From an uncultured Pseudomonadota bacterium (GTDB lineage Bacteria > Pseudomonadota > Alphaproteobacteria > Rs-D84), in assembly GCA_902801125.1 (NCBI GenBank), contig CADCGT010000004.1, positions 1-64,000 of the forward strand: 64,000 bases of DNA, written 5' to 3'. Each line of letters starts with the position of its first letter. Positions within the stretch are counted from its first letter, which is position 1. Below the pieces are notes generated by a model. The model was not told the origin of the DNA and ran no database searches. It saw only the letters and a list, made by a program, of their open reading frames with translations. The translations under genes were made by a program, and so were the position numbers. Shown in pieces: positions 34,561 through 41,499 of this stretch.

Positions 34561-34616
34561 AATCAAGGTGGATTTAACCTGACTTGTCCTACCTTTAAAT
34601 GGACTAAACAAGGAGT
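34561..34616 (+). promoter_or_regulatory. SAM-II-like riboswitch
   Basis: The leader matches the SAM-II (SAM-II/SAM-V superfamily) plan. P1 is AAGGT (34565) / ACCTT, and its loop contains the conserved GATTTAACCTGACTTG. After P1 come TAAAT and CTAAACAAGGAG. The loop GUCC and CUUGU can pair with GGAC and ACAAG to form the pseudoknot, which buries the AAGGAG Shine-Dalgarno at 34610-34615. The family binds S-adenosylmethionine and blocks translation of methionine/SAM genes in Alphaproteobacteria, which fits metK downstream. The assignment is from remembered consensus, not a covariance search. Confidence 0.82.
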
Positions 34617-34622
34617 TGTTAT

Positions 34623-34820
34623 ATGCAATTTTTCCTATATTTTATGCCGCATTTTGCACAGTGCTTTTGCACCTGTGTTGGTAGCCATATGAAATCCACC
34701 TTTGGTTCTTTATGCAAAAACCAAAGGAGTGAATTATGCAAAGAACAGCAGAAGCGGTGTCTTTGGGACACCCAGATAAAATCGCCGATTACATTTCAAG
34801 TTACATATTGGATCGGTTAA
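34623..34820 (+). CDS. Upstream ORF controlled by the riboswitch, overlapping metK
   Basis: ATG 34623 is seven bases after the riboswitch's AAGGAG, an ideal distance. The frame runs 65 codons, through the metK start and 85 bases into metK in another frame. The peptide begins MQFFLYFMPHFAQCFCTC and is unlikely to be a functional protein. Ribosomes translating it would pass through the hairpin that hides the metK ribosome binding site. I infer a coupling uORF. Confidence 0.5.
   Translation: MQFFLYFMPHFAQCFCTCVGSHMKSTFGSLCKNQRSELCKEQQKRCLWDTQIKSPITFQVTYWIG
34692..34729 (+). promoter_or_regulatory. Hairpin hiding the metK ribosome binding site, with an alternative long-range pairing
   Basis: CCTTTGGTT (34699-34707) and AACCAAAGG (34719-34727) form nine perfect pairs. 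They cover the AAAGGAG (34723-34729) of metK. The overlapping AAATCCACCTT (34692-34702) is an exact complement of AAGGTGGATTT (34565-34575), the P1 and loop region of the riboswitch. The two foldings exclude each other. Confidence 0.6.
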
Positions 34821-35746
34821 TCGAACAAGACCCACATACCAGATATGCCGTTGAAGTTATGATCAAGGATAACACCGTTGTTCTTGGCGGTGAAGTTACT
34901 ACCTCTGCCCTATTGAGTGATTTGACGGTCTATGTTAAGTCTGCCCTGTCAGAGATAGGGTATGATGACCGGTATGCGTCAATATGGGGAGAATATGCTA
35001 TTGATCCGGACAAGGTCAAAGTTATCAACATGATTGGAGTGCAATCGTCCGATATCGCCAAAGGGGTTAATCAGGACGGCTGGGGTGATCAGGGCGTGTT
35101 TGTTGGCTATGCAGCCCAAGGCGAAGGAAAGATAAATCGGGAATTGTTTTTGGCCCGGAAGCTTAACAAGGCCCTGTACGAAAAGGCACGTCAATCCGAT
35201 AATCTTGGTTTAGACATTAAAACCCAAATCACTTTGAACGATGACAAGATTGAAACCGCCATTGTGGCGATACCAATGTTGCACGATGAAGATCTGACCG
35301 ATTTTATCGTGTCCGTTCTTGGCGAAAAGCCAGCGCATATCATCGTAAATGGCACTGGACGGTATACATACCATAGTTCCATCGCAGATTGTGGTATTAC
35401 AGGGCGAAAATTGGCGTGTGATTTTTATTCAACCGCCTGTCCGATTGGTGGTGGCAGTCCATGGACCAAGGACCCCAGCAAGGCAGATTTGACACTTAAT
35501 GTCTATGCCCGTATTTTAGCGTGTGAAAACTTGGCCGACAACGACGAATGTTTTGTTTATCTGTCTTCGTGCATCGGACGTGCCGAGTTGCCCAGTGGTC
35601 TGATAAAAACGATTAAAAACGGCATCATTTCCTATCGTGATCTCTGGCGCAATCAAAAACCAAGCACCTTAATCAAGGCATATGGCTTAGACAAACCGAT
35701 ATATGCAAAATTATGCGACAAAAGTATATCTGGAATACAGATTTAA
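34736..35746 (+). CDS. metK: S-adenosylmethionine synthetase (compact form)
   Basis: 336 residues, about 50 shorter than the usual 380-390. It has EAVSLGHPDKIADYISSYIL (His/Asp of the ATP site), VVLGGEVTTSA, GDQGVFVGYA, NGTGRYTYHSSIADCGITGRK, and PIGGGSPWTKDPSKADLTL as the GGGAFSGKD equivalent. The C-terminal domain ends early after a short AYGLDKPIYAKLCDKS segment. It makes SAM from methionine and ATP. The shortened, divergent form and the flanking mobile DNA suggest a horizontally acquired or phage-type variant. It is controlled by the SAM-II-like leader. Confidence 0.92.
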   Translation: MQRTAEAVSLGHPDKIADYISSYILDRLIEQDPHTRYAVEVMIKDNTVVLGGEVTTSALLSDLTVYVKSALSEIGYDDRYASIWGEYAIDPDKVKVINMIGVQSSDIAKGVNQDGWGDQGVFVGYAAQGEGKINRELFLARKLNKALYEKARQSDNLGLDIKTQITLNDDKIETAIVAIPMLHDEDLTDFIVSVLGEKPAHIIVNGTGRYTYHSSIADCGITGRKLACDFYSTACPIGGGSPWTKDPSKADLTLNVYARILACENLADNDECFVYLSSCIGRAELPSGLIKTIKNGIISYRDLWRNQKPSTLIKAYGLDKPIYAKLCDKSISGIQI

Positions 35747-35747
35747 A

Positions 35748-35775
35748 AAAGGTGCCGTTTGGCACCTTTCTTAAC
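35748..35775 (+). terminator. metK terminator
   Basis: AAAGGTGCC-GTTT-GGCACCTTT hairpin directly after the metK stop. The same hairpin recurs at 37471-37494. Confidence 0.85.
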
Positions 35776-35791
35776 ATTATTAAAAAATCCG

Positions 35792-36271
35792 TTACTTACT
35801 ATTCTTTATTTTTGTATAGAGCCAAGTATCTTTTTTTTCGTCTTTTTTTATCATCTCTACTTTGTAATTTTTTACGTCTAATTTTTTTTCCTTAAAAAAT
35901 CTTTCTTCTGCTTCTTTGTTGGACGTCATATCATTATACAAAGCAACTATTTCACCTAAGGCCACAATTTTTATACGTTTTTTTTCACCTTTGTATATTA
36001 TCATTTTTATTTTTCGATAACGAATAGAATTCATATATTTTAAATATATAAAGGCCGGCAAATACAGTAAGGCTAAGATCGGCAATATCATCAAAAGTGC
36101 TTGCAAAAATTCATATATTATATCTATGTTTGCTACCACTAGTGCGACTACCAAAATCACCAATCCTACGCCAAGAATAGAAAACAAAATTTTCCAAAAA
36201 GCATCTGTGTTAATTACACACAATAATAGATAACCTAAAACTATACCAGCTGCTATTTCTAGTATTAACAT
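35792..36271 (-). CDS. Membrane protein of unknown function
   Basis: 159 residues. Three hydrophobic segments fill the first half (MLILEIAAGIVLGYLLLCVI, ILFSILGVGLVILVVALVVA and LLMILPILALLYLPAFIYLK). The second half is a charged cytoplasmic domain (KMIIYKGEKKRIKIVALGEI ... NKEAEERFFKEKKLDVKNYK). No family recognised. It lies 16 bases after the SEDS-like gene and is probably in one transcript with it. Confidence 0.65.
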   Translation of the reverse strand: MLILEIAAGIVLGYLLLCVINTDAFWKILFSILGVGLVILVVALVVANIDIIYEFLQALLMILPILALLYLPAFIYLKYMNSIRYRKIKMIIYKGEKKRIKIVALGEIVALYNDMTSNKEAEERFFKEKKLDVKNYKVEMIKKDEKKDTWLYTKIKNSK

Positions 36272-36287
36272 TTTGATTTCCCTTTGC

Positions 36288-37379
36288 TTATTTCTTGTTT
36301 ATTGCCAGCACAAAACCAAGCAATACCGACCAAGTTAAGAATTCCGTTCCTCCGAAACCTATCAATGGCCAATATGCCGCTGTACGTAGCAAGCCAAATG
36401 CTACCGCTAATCCAATAATTATTAAAATTGCCAGCAATCCCAACGTCCCGGTTGTCACCAATTTGTTAAAATTATCTTTGGTATTATGGATCATGTTTGT
36501 AAGTCCTTTAGCAACACACCCATACAATGCAATGATCAACAGTCCCATCAATACACCAAACTTTGCGATCATGCTTGTGAACATATAATCTGAAATTGAT
36601 TCTGGTAACGTTGCCAACCAATGTAAAGATTCTGTTGTATTTCCTATTAGGGCACTATTTGCTAAAGCTTGACGGGCTATCCATGTCTGCGAATACATTT
36701 GTGGGTGAAACATTGAATCTATTCTTGTATAAATGTGCGGATACCGCCAAATTGCTAGTACAAACAAAGCAACAAAACTTATCAACGCAATCATGCCTAC
36801 TTTGAAAGCAGCAGAATTGTCTTTGCGTGCCTTAAATGTAAGTATGCAAAATAACAATAAGTATATCTGCGCCATAAATACATATGGAGCCACGATTGCT
36901 GTTCCTACGATAAATAGTGTCAATACGCTTGTGCCGATTGTGGTCCAGGTTTTGTTTTGCTTTTCTCTACTGAGCCAATGCGACATCAAAACAATATATG
37001 CAGGTAGTGACATCATAAATGGATCAATAGGTGCAGGACCTATACGTACCCACCTTGCTGAACCATTGATAATGAAAGGATCTATTATTGTCTTGATCAT
37101 CAGCAACAATCCAATAATTCCTAAAATCCAGCTTATACGAATAACCCATTTTTTGGACATCTTGCTGAATGCGAACATTATTACAGTTCCAACCAGTGCG
37201 AATGGCAAAAACCTATTGAAAAAATAATTTGGTCCAAAATACTTTCCCCAACTAGTTCGAGATATTTCGTATGGTCCGACACAATACATTCCGAGCAAAC
37301 CTAATACCACCAACGCAATAATGGATACCCACAACAAATGATTATTTGTATTCAACCAGTTTTTTATTTTTGCAATCAT
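36288..37379 (-). CDS. SEDS-family (FtsW/RodA-like) membrane protein
   Basis: 363 residues with about ten membrane helices. The family marks are GSARWVRIGPAPIDPFMMSL (compare G-S-x-R-W-I-x-L...P-S-E), ATLPESISDYMFTSMIAKFG (compare LPE..TDF.F....EE.G), and a final YWPLIGFGGTEFLTWSVLLG. SEDS proteins polymerise peptidoglycan glycan strands with a partner PBP. Several usually conserved positions differ: the second P-S-E reads P-F-M, and the EE before G reads AK. It is therefore divergent and may not be the housekeeping enzyme. No PBP gene is adjacent. Confidence 0.75.
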   Translation of the reverse strand: MIAKIKNWLNTNNHLLWVSIIALVVLGLLGMYCVGPYEISRTSWGKYFGPNYFFNRFLPFALVGTVIMFAFSKMSKKWVIRISWILGIIGLLLMIKTIIDPFIINGSARWVRIGPAPIDPFMMSLPAYIVLMSHWLSREKQNKTWTTIGTSVLTLFIVGTAIVAPYVFMAQIYLLLFCILTFKARKDNSAAFKVGMIALISFVALFVLAIWRYPHIYTRIDSMFHPQMYSQTWIARQALANSALIGNTTESLHWLATLPESISDYMFTSMIAKFGVLMGLLIIALYGCVAKGLTNMIHNTKDNFNKLVTTGTLGLLAILIIIGLAVAFGLLRTAAYWPLIGFGGTEFLTWSVLLGFVLAINKK

Positions 37380-37470
37380 GGGGACTCCTTTCTATGTAGG
37401 AACTATACCCTATTTATTTTCATTTGCAATATGAGCAATAAATATTTTTTACAATGTTTTCAAATATATA

Positions 37471-37494
37471 AAAGGTGCCGTTTGGCACCTTTTA
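37471..37494 (-). terminator. Terminator of the FtsK-like gene
   Basis: AAAAGGTGCC-GTTT-GGCACCTTTT, the same hairpin as behind metK. It directly follows the stop of 37496-38485. Confidence 0.85.
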
Positions 37495-37495
37495 C

Positions 37496-38485
37496 TTAGC
37501 ATTCTACATATGGTGTATGAATTCGTACCGGAATTCGTCCGGCATCGCTGAATAGAATATCTGCATTTGGTAGTAGATTTTCTGCCCCCTTCTCGCCAAG
37601 CATTTGCATTGAATTTACACCTGTTCTAGCTTGGAAAGAAACTCTCGTTGGCATATTTGCCTTGATTATACCACTTAATGCATCTGGTCTTTGCGTACCG
37701 ATTATCAAATGTATACCAACCGCACGTGCTTTCTGGGCAACATACTGAACACAAAGTTCTGTTTGCTTTTTAGCAGAGGTCCTCAAATCAGCAACTTCAT
37801 CAATCACAACTACTATATATGGCATATCTTTTTTGTTTGTTTTCTTTTTGTATTCTTCAACATTTTTAACTTTATTATTCTGTAATTTTTGATACCTTTC
37901 ATCTATAAGCTCGGTCACTTCCTGTAATTTCTGAACTGCTGCTTTAGCATCAAGCTTAACCATTGGACACATCAAATGTTTATCGGATTTCCAAATATCA
38001 TAATCGGCACCTTTTGGATCTATGATTATAAATTTACATTCTGTTGCTGGCACAGCAGATTTTAACGACTTCAATAAAGAATTAAAAAACACAGATATAC
38101 CACAACCTGTACGTCCACAAACAAGCATATGTGGCAGTTTTCTTAAATCTTTAATCATAATCTCTCCGAACGTATCAACCCCCATAATTATCGGTAATAT
38201 CGCGTCTGTATTCTTGAACTCCTTTGTTTTTAACAATTTGTCCAAGAATACCACCTGTCTAGTTTCTTTTGGTATCTGTACATTTATTTGTTTGGAACTG
38301 TATGCGATCATATAATTATGTTCACTTGCAGCTTTTTTAATCGTATTCAGTTTTGAGTTTTCGCCTGGTTTAACAATGAAGTTATAAACAATTGGACCAT
38401 CAACAATATCGACCAAGTGTCCTTTTATTGCGCTTCCAATGTTTTCGTAATAATCAATTATTATCTTTTGTTCATTTGTAATCAT
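37496..38485 (-). CDS. FtsK/SpoIIIE-like DNA translocase homologue with an altered Walker A
   Basis: 329 residues from ATG 38485 (AGGGG upstream); a longer reading to 38743 is not supported. It corresponds to the FtsK motor only: ILPIIMGVDTFGEIMIKDLR, then HMLVCGRTGCGISVFFNSLL (Walker A position), FIIIDPKGADYDIW, YIVVVIDEVADL (Walker B), GIHLIIGTQRPDALSGIIKA and FSDAGRIPVRIHTPYVEC. The Walker A reads GCGIS where GSGKS is expected, so the ATP-binding lysine is isoleucine (codon ATA, one base from AAA). There are no membrane helices and no gamma domain. It may be inactive as an ATPase or a pseudo-translocase. Confidence 0.85.
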   Translation of the reverse strand: MITNEQKIIIDYYENIGSAIKGHLVDIVDGPIVYNFIVKPGENSKLNTIKKAASEHNYMIAYSSKQINVQIPKETRQVVFLDKLLKTKEFKNTDAILPIIMGVDTFGEIMIKDLRKLPHMLVCGRTGCGISVFFNSLLKSLKSAVPATECKFIIIDPKGADYDIWKSDKHLMCPMVKLDAKAAVQKLQEVTELIDERYQKLQNNKVKNVEEYKKKTNKKDMPYIVVVIDEVADLRTSAKKQTELCVQYVAQKARAVGIHLIIGTQRPDALSGIIKANMPTRVSFQARTGVNSMQMLGEKGAENLLPNADILFSDAGRIPVRIHTPYVEC

Positions 38486-38609
38486 AACGGGACCCCTTTT
38501 CGTGTCCATTATACAATAATTCCTGGCTAGTTTCAATACTCTTAGAAAACACATCAGACCATTTTTGTCCATCACATATTTTATAATATTCAAAAACTTG
38601 GAGGTAAAT

Positions 38610-38993
38610 ATGAAAAACATATCTTTATCCGAACTATTAAAACATCCAGAATATAAGCAATCAACGGCGGTATTACCGATAATTATCGGCACGGATACAA
38701 ACGATAAACCATTTTTTGGAAAAAAAGTTGAACAAAACATCATCCCGTTAGCAGAAAAAGCACGTGCAACAGGAATACATTTGATAATAACATCAAATCA
38801 TTTTGATAAAATCAGCAACCTGTTCAAAGTGTATTTTCCGGTCAGGATGGCATTTTGGGTAGCAGCAAAAAAGGAATCCGTTAAAATATTAGGCGAACCG
38901 GGCGCAGAAACACTATCAACCCAAGGCGAAGCTTTGTTTAGCGATGCCGGCAGAATACCTATTCTTATTCATACACCATATATGGAAGAATAA
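38610..38993 (+). CDS. Mini FtsK-like protein lacking the ATPase core
   Basis: 127 residues, ATG 38610 after GGAGG. Residues 17-40 (TAVLPIIIGTDTNDKPFFGK) match the strand before Walker A in the adjacent FtsK-like protein. The sequence then jumps to EKARATGIHLIITSNHFDKI and SDAGRIPILIHTPYMEE, the C-terminal part of the same motor. About 170 residues with both Walker motifs are missing. The good ribosome binding site and intact frame suggest an expressed internal-deletion paralogue. It is divergent from the FtsK-like gene. Confidence 0.75.
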   Translation: MKNISLSELLKHPEYKQSTAVLPIIIGTDTNDKPFFGKKVEQNIIPLAEKARATGIHLIITSNHFDKISNLFKVYFPVRMAFWVAAKKESVKILGEPGAETLSTQGEALFSDAGRIPILIHTPYMEE

Positions 38994-39008
38994 AATAAAA
39001 CTGGTGAT

Positions 39009-39524
39009 TTATTTAATCCCCAATTTTTTCAATTTGTTGTTCCAGTTTTTTTGTTTTTCTTCAAATTTTATAGAAAGAGCTGCACTACTTGATTTTAGTA
39101 TTTTGTCTTCATCAACTTCTGGCCAATTTGCATATTTAGGATTTTTCTTTGCTTTTACGTAGTAGTTATAAGCTTTTTTACCGTTAAAAAGTATATTCTT
39201 GCCATTTAATTTAGAAAGATCATTATAAACTTCGTTCTTTATATGCTTATCCAAACTGGTGTCTTTACCATTATCATTTCTGTCGCAATATTTTATTACA
39301 TCCCACAAACCGATACCTTTCTTCTTTAATGTTTCAAAATCACCGAATTCTATCCCTAATAGTTCCCAAAATTTGTTTGTAGGGTTTGAATAATATTTAT
39401 TGTGCTTTAATGATTCTTCGCCTGGAAATGTTCCTAATATTACAACTTTTGCATTATCAATATTAAACGGTTTCATTTTATGGTAAACAAAAAATGTTTT
39501 TTTCAACAGTGTTTTTATATTCAT
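39009..39524 (-). CDS. Mismatch-type DNA glycosylase (uracil/hypoxanthine-DNA glycosylase superfamily)
   Basis: 171 residues. VVILGTFPGEESLKHNKYYS followed by NPTNKFWELLG matches the opening of DNA-deoxyinosine/mismatch glycosylases (LG-T-x-P-G...S-L...Q-Y-Y...N-x-F-W). GIGLWDVIKYCDRNDNGKDT is the second block. ILKSSSAALS stands where the catalytic-loop PS/TSP motif usually is. It would remove deaminated bases from DNA. AAAGGATAAG precedes the start and overlaps the end of the DUF2779 gene, so the two are coupled. Confidence 0.82.
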   Translation of the reverse strand: MNIKTLLKKTFFVYHKMKPFNIDNAKVVILGTFPGEESLKHNKYYSNPTNKFWELLGIEFGDFETLKKKGIGLWDVIKYCDRNDNGKDTSLDKHIKNEVYNDLSKLNGKNILFNGKKAYNYYVKAKKNPKYANWPEVDEDKILKSSSAALSIKFEEKQKNWNNKLKKLGIK

Positions 39525-39527
39525 ATC

Positions 39528-40994
39528 TTATCCTTTTATAATGTTTTGTATCACGTCCAACAATCGTACCATTGCCATTGTGTCTTGACCACAGTATTCG
39601 TGCAGGTTTGACATCATCTGTTTGCTTTCTTCTGGTGTCTGCTTTCCGGTCATGAATGCCATGAACTGATCACTGGCCTCGGTTCCATTATGTATGCCCA
39701 GGTTCGCATAGGACATTTCCGGAACGAATGCTGGCAATGTTTGTTTGATTGATGCACTGCCTTTCTGGCATGGACGATACAGGCCACGTTCCCGGAACGG
39801 TATCAGCAGATCCACCATGCGGTCATTTATCGCATTCAGTTGTTCTGCGTATTCTGGAAAGTCACGAGCCATTTCGCTGTTCCGTCCCTGTTCAAATCCC
39901 TGGTTATAGACGATAACCGATCCGGAATCGCCGATTGTTTCAATCAGTTTTTTAATCAGGCCCGGACGAGGATCTGTCTTTGGATCGTTATGCAGGTATT
40001 CATAGTGTTCCAGTTCGCCACCCGGGGTACGTTGAACATGCAAAGAAAACTGGAAGCATATCTGCTGATATGGTCTGGAATTATCAAACATCGGCACTGC
40101 CGGCATTATTGATTCATAGTCCAGATAATACAATGGCCATTTCAACCGACCTGTAAATTCACGCAACACGTCTTTGTTGATTACATCAATGTTGTCCAGG
40201 AATGCCTCTATGTCGCCTTTGTGCATCTGCTGCTCTCTCAGTTCCACCGGAACATTACGCAGGTCTGCACCATATTCAGCATAGATTTCATCTGCGGCCC
40301 GTCCCTTGAAAACATCAAAAACTGAATATTCGGGAACATTGCGCCAGCAGTGACATTTATAGCCACATTCATAAAAGCGATTGCACTTTACCTTGGATAT
40401 TGCGACACCAAGTTCTGGCCCGTCCAAGATTGCACGAATGCGTGCTGTTTCAGCCTGAACTGTTTCCAAATCCTGAAGCTCTTCAGTTACATCGTGCATT
40501 GTGAAAAGCTCATCAATATCCAGCGCACCATGGCGACTGTATTCTGGGTTCAGGGTCAGTATGAAACAATTCCTGATTTTAACACCGCATTGTGTGAAAA
40601 CATATCTTTGGAAAGATGCATCAATGATGTGATAATCGTGTGGTGACGTGGTTGATTTAACCTCTATGATATCCCAGGTTCCGTCATCGTTGTTTTGCAG
40701 AATATCTACAGCGCAATATTCACCAGTATTGGTACCGAGTGTTGCTTCATAAATAAATGGTACATTTTCTGATATCGCAGATTTGGTTTGTGTAATTGCA
40801 GCCTCTTCCCATGGTTTAGCGACAATACGAACACCGCCTGGGAACCTATTACAAGCCAATTCACCAACCGCGGTTCCATTATCTAATACTGCCTGATTCA
40901 TTTCAGGTTGCAAATCCTTGCGGTATTTCTTGAACCACAACGCATTGGGGCATTTTATTCCAAGCACATAATCTGATTTTGATATTCTGAACAT
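39528..40994 (-). CDS. DUF2779 nuclease: RecB/Cas4-like plus RNase H-like domain
   Basis: 488 residues, AAGGAAAG before the start. The N-terminal RecB/Cas4-type nuclease has ISKSDYVLGIKCPNALWFKK, YCAVDILQNNDD and WDIIEVKSTTSPHDYH (D...E-V-K). Cysteines in IKCP and CNRFYECGYKCHCW could hold a 4Fe-4S cluster. The C-terminal half (YYLDYESIMPAVPMFDNSRP, VIVYNQGFEQG, CGQDTMAMVRLLDVI) is a DEDD-like RNase H fold with acidic residues in the expected order. DUF2779 proteins are uncharacterised nucleases. It shares a transcript with the DNA glycosylase downstream. Confidence 0.85.
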   Translation of the reverse strand: MFRISKSDYVLGIKCPNALWFKKYRKDLQPEMNQAVLDNGTAVGELACNRFPGGVRIVAKPWEEAAITQTKSAISENVPFIYEATLGTNTGEYCAVDILQNNDDGTWDIIEVKSTTSPHDYHIIDASFQRYVFTQCGVKIRNCFILTLNPEYSRHGALDIDELFTMHDVTEELQDLETVQAETARIRAILDGPELGVAISKVKCNRFYECGYKCHCWRNVPEYSVFDVFKGRAADEIYAEYGADLRNVPVELREQQMHKGDIEAFLDNIDVINKDVLREFTGRLKWPLYYLDYESIMPAVPMFDNSRPYQQICFQFSLHVQRTPGGELEHYEYLHNDPKTDPRPGLIKKLIETIGDSGSVIVYNQGFEQGRNSEMARDFPEYAEQLNAINDRMVDLLIPFRERGLYRPCQKGSASIKQTLPAFVPEMSYANLGIHNGTEASDQFMAFMTGKQTPEESKQMMSNLHEYCGQDTMAMVRLLDVIQNIIKG

Positions 40995-41499
40995 TATCTT
41001 TCCTTGTTTCTGGTATTATAGCCCATAAACAGAATGATTTCAATCTGTTGCGATTTATTTTAATGGTATCAAACCACTGTAAACCCAAGAGCCGTCATTA
41101 CAATGATGACTTCTAAACGGTTCCTTTGTAAAGGTTATTCGTGCTGTATATCAATGCCTTGGCAACAAGCCTTGGTTTTAGTAGATACCTTTACTGATTC
41201 ATGGGTCTTACACGCTGCACTCCAAGGAAATCCGGGTAAATTGCAGGTTTGCTGTTAATTCGGGTGTCAATGTCAGTTTTTTTGCATAAAAGATTGGACT
41301 TTCACCGAAAGATATTGATGAATGCGGCACCCCTAAAAAGATTGTTGATAAAATATAAACATTTTCGAGAAATTGAACCCAGTAACAAAACAGATTTTAT
41401 TATGCTCTACTTTGCTGCCTGTCGGTCCATGCGCGAATTGGGGGCAACCCAACCTGTCACCAGGCATGGTTATTTGCTTTTATTTTTATAATTCAAACA
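40995..41499. other. Gene-free stretch of about 500 bases
   Basis: No convincing gene: a plus-strand frame at 41249-41491 has a TTG start and no ribosome binding site. Hairpins such as CCTTGGCAACAAGCCTTGG (41157-41175) and a distant CCAAGG (41221-41226) could belong to a structured RNA. I could not match it to 6S, SRP or RNase P RNA. Confidence 0.3.

Noticed and set aside
34561-34616. A SAM-I or SMK-box riboswitch before metK
   Set aside because: The leader lacks the SAM-I four-way junction and the SMK SD pairing; GATTTAACC and CTAAACAAGG fit SAM-II.
38486-38743. N-terminal extension of the FtsK-like protein
   Set aside because: ATG 38485 has AGGGG upstream; the extension overlaps the divergent mini FtsK gene and its ribosome site.
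41249-41491. 80-codon plus-strand frame
   Set aside because: TTG start, no ribosome site, unremarkable sequence.
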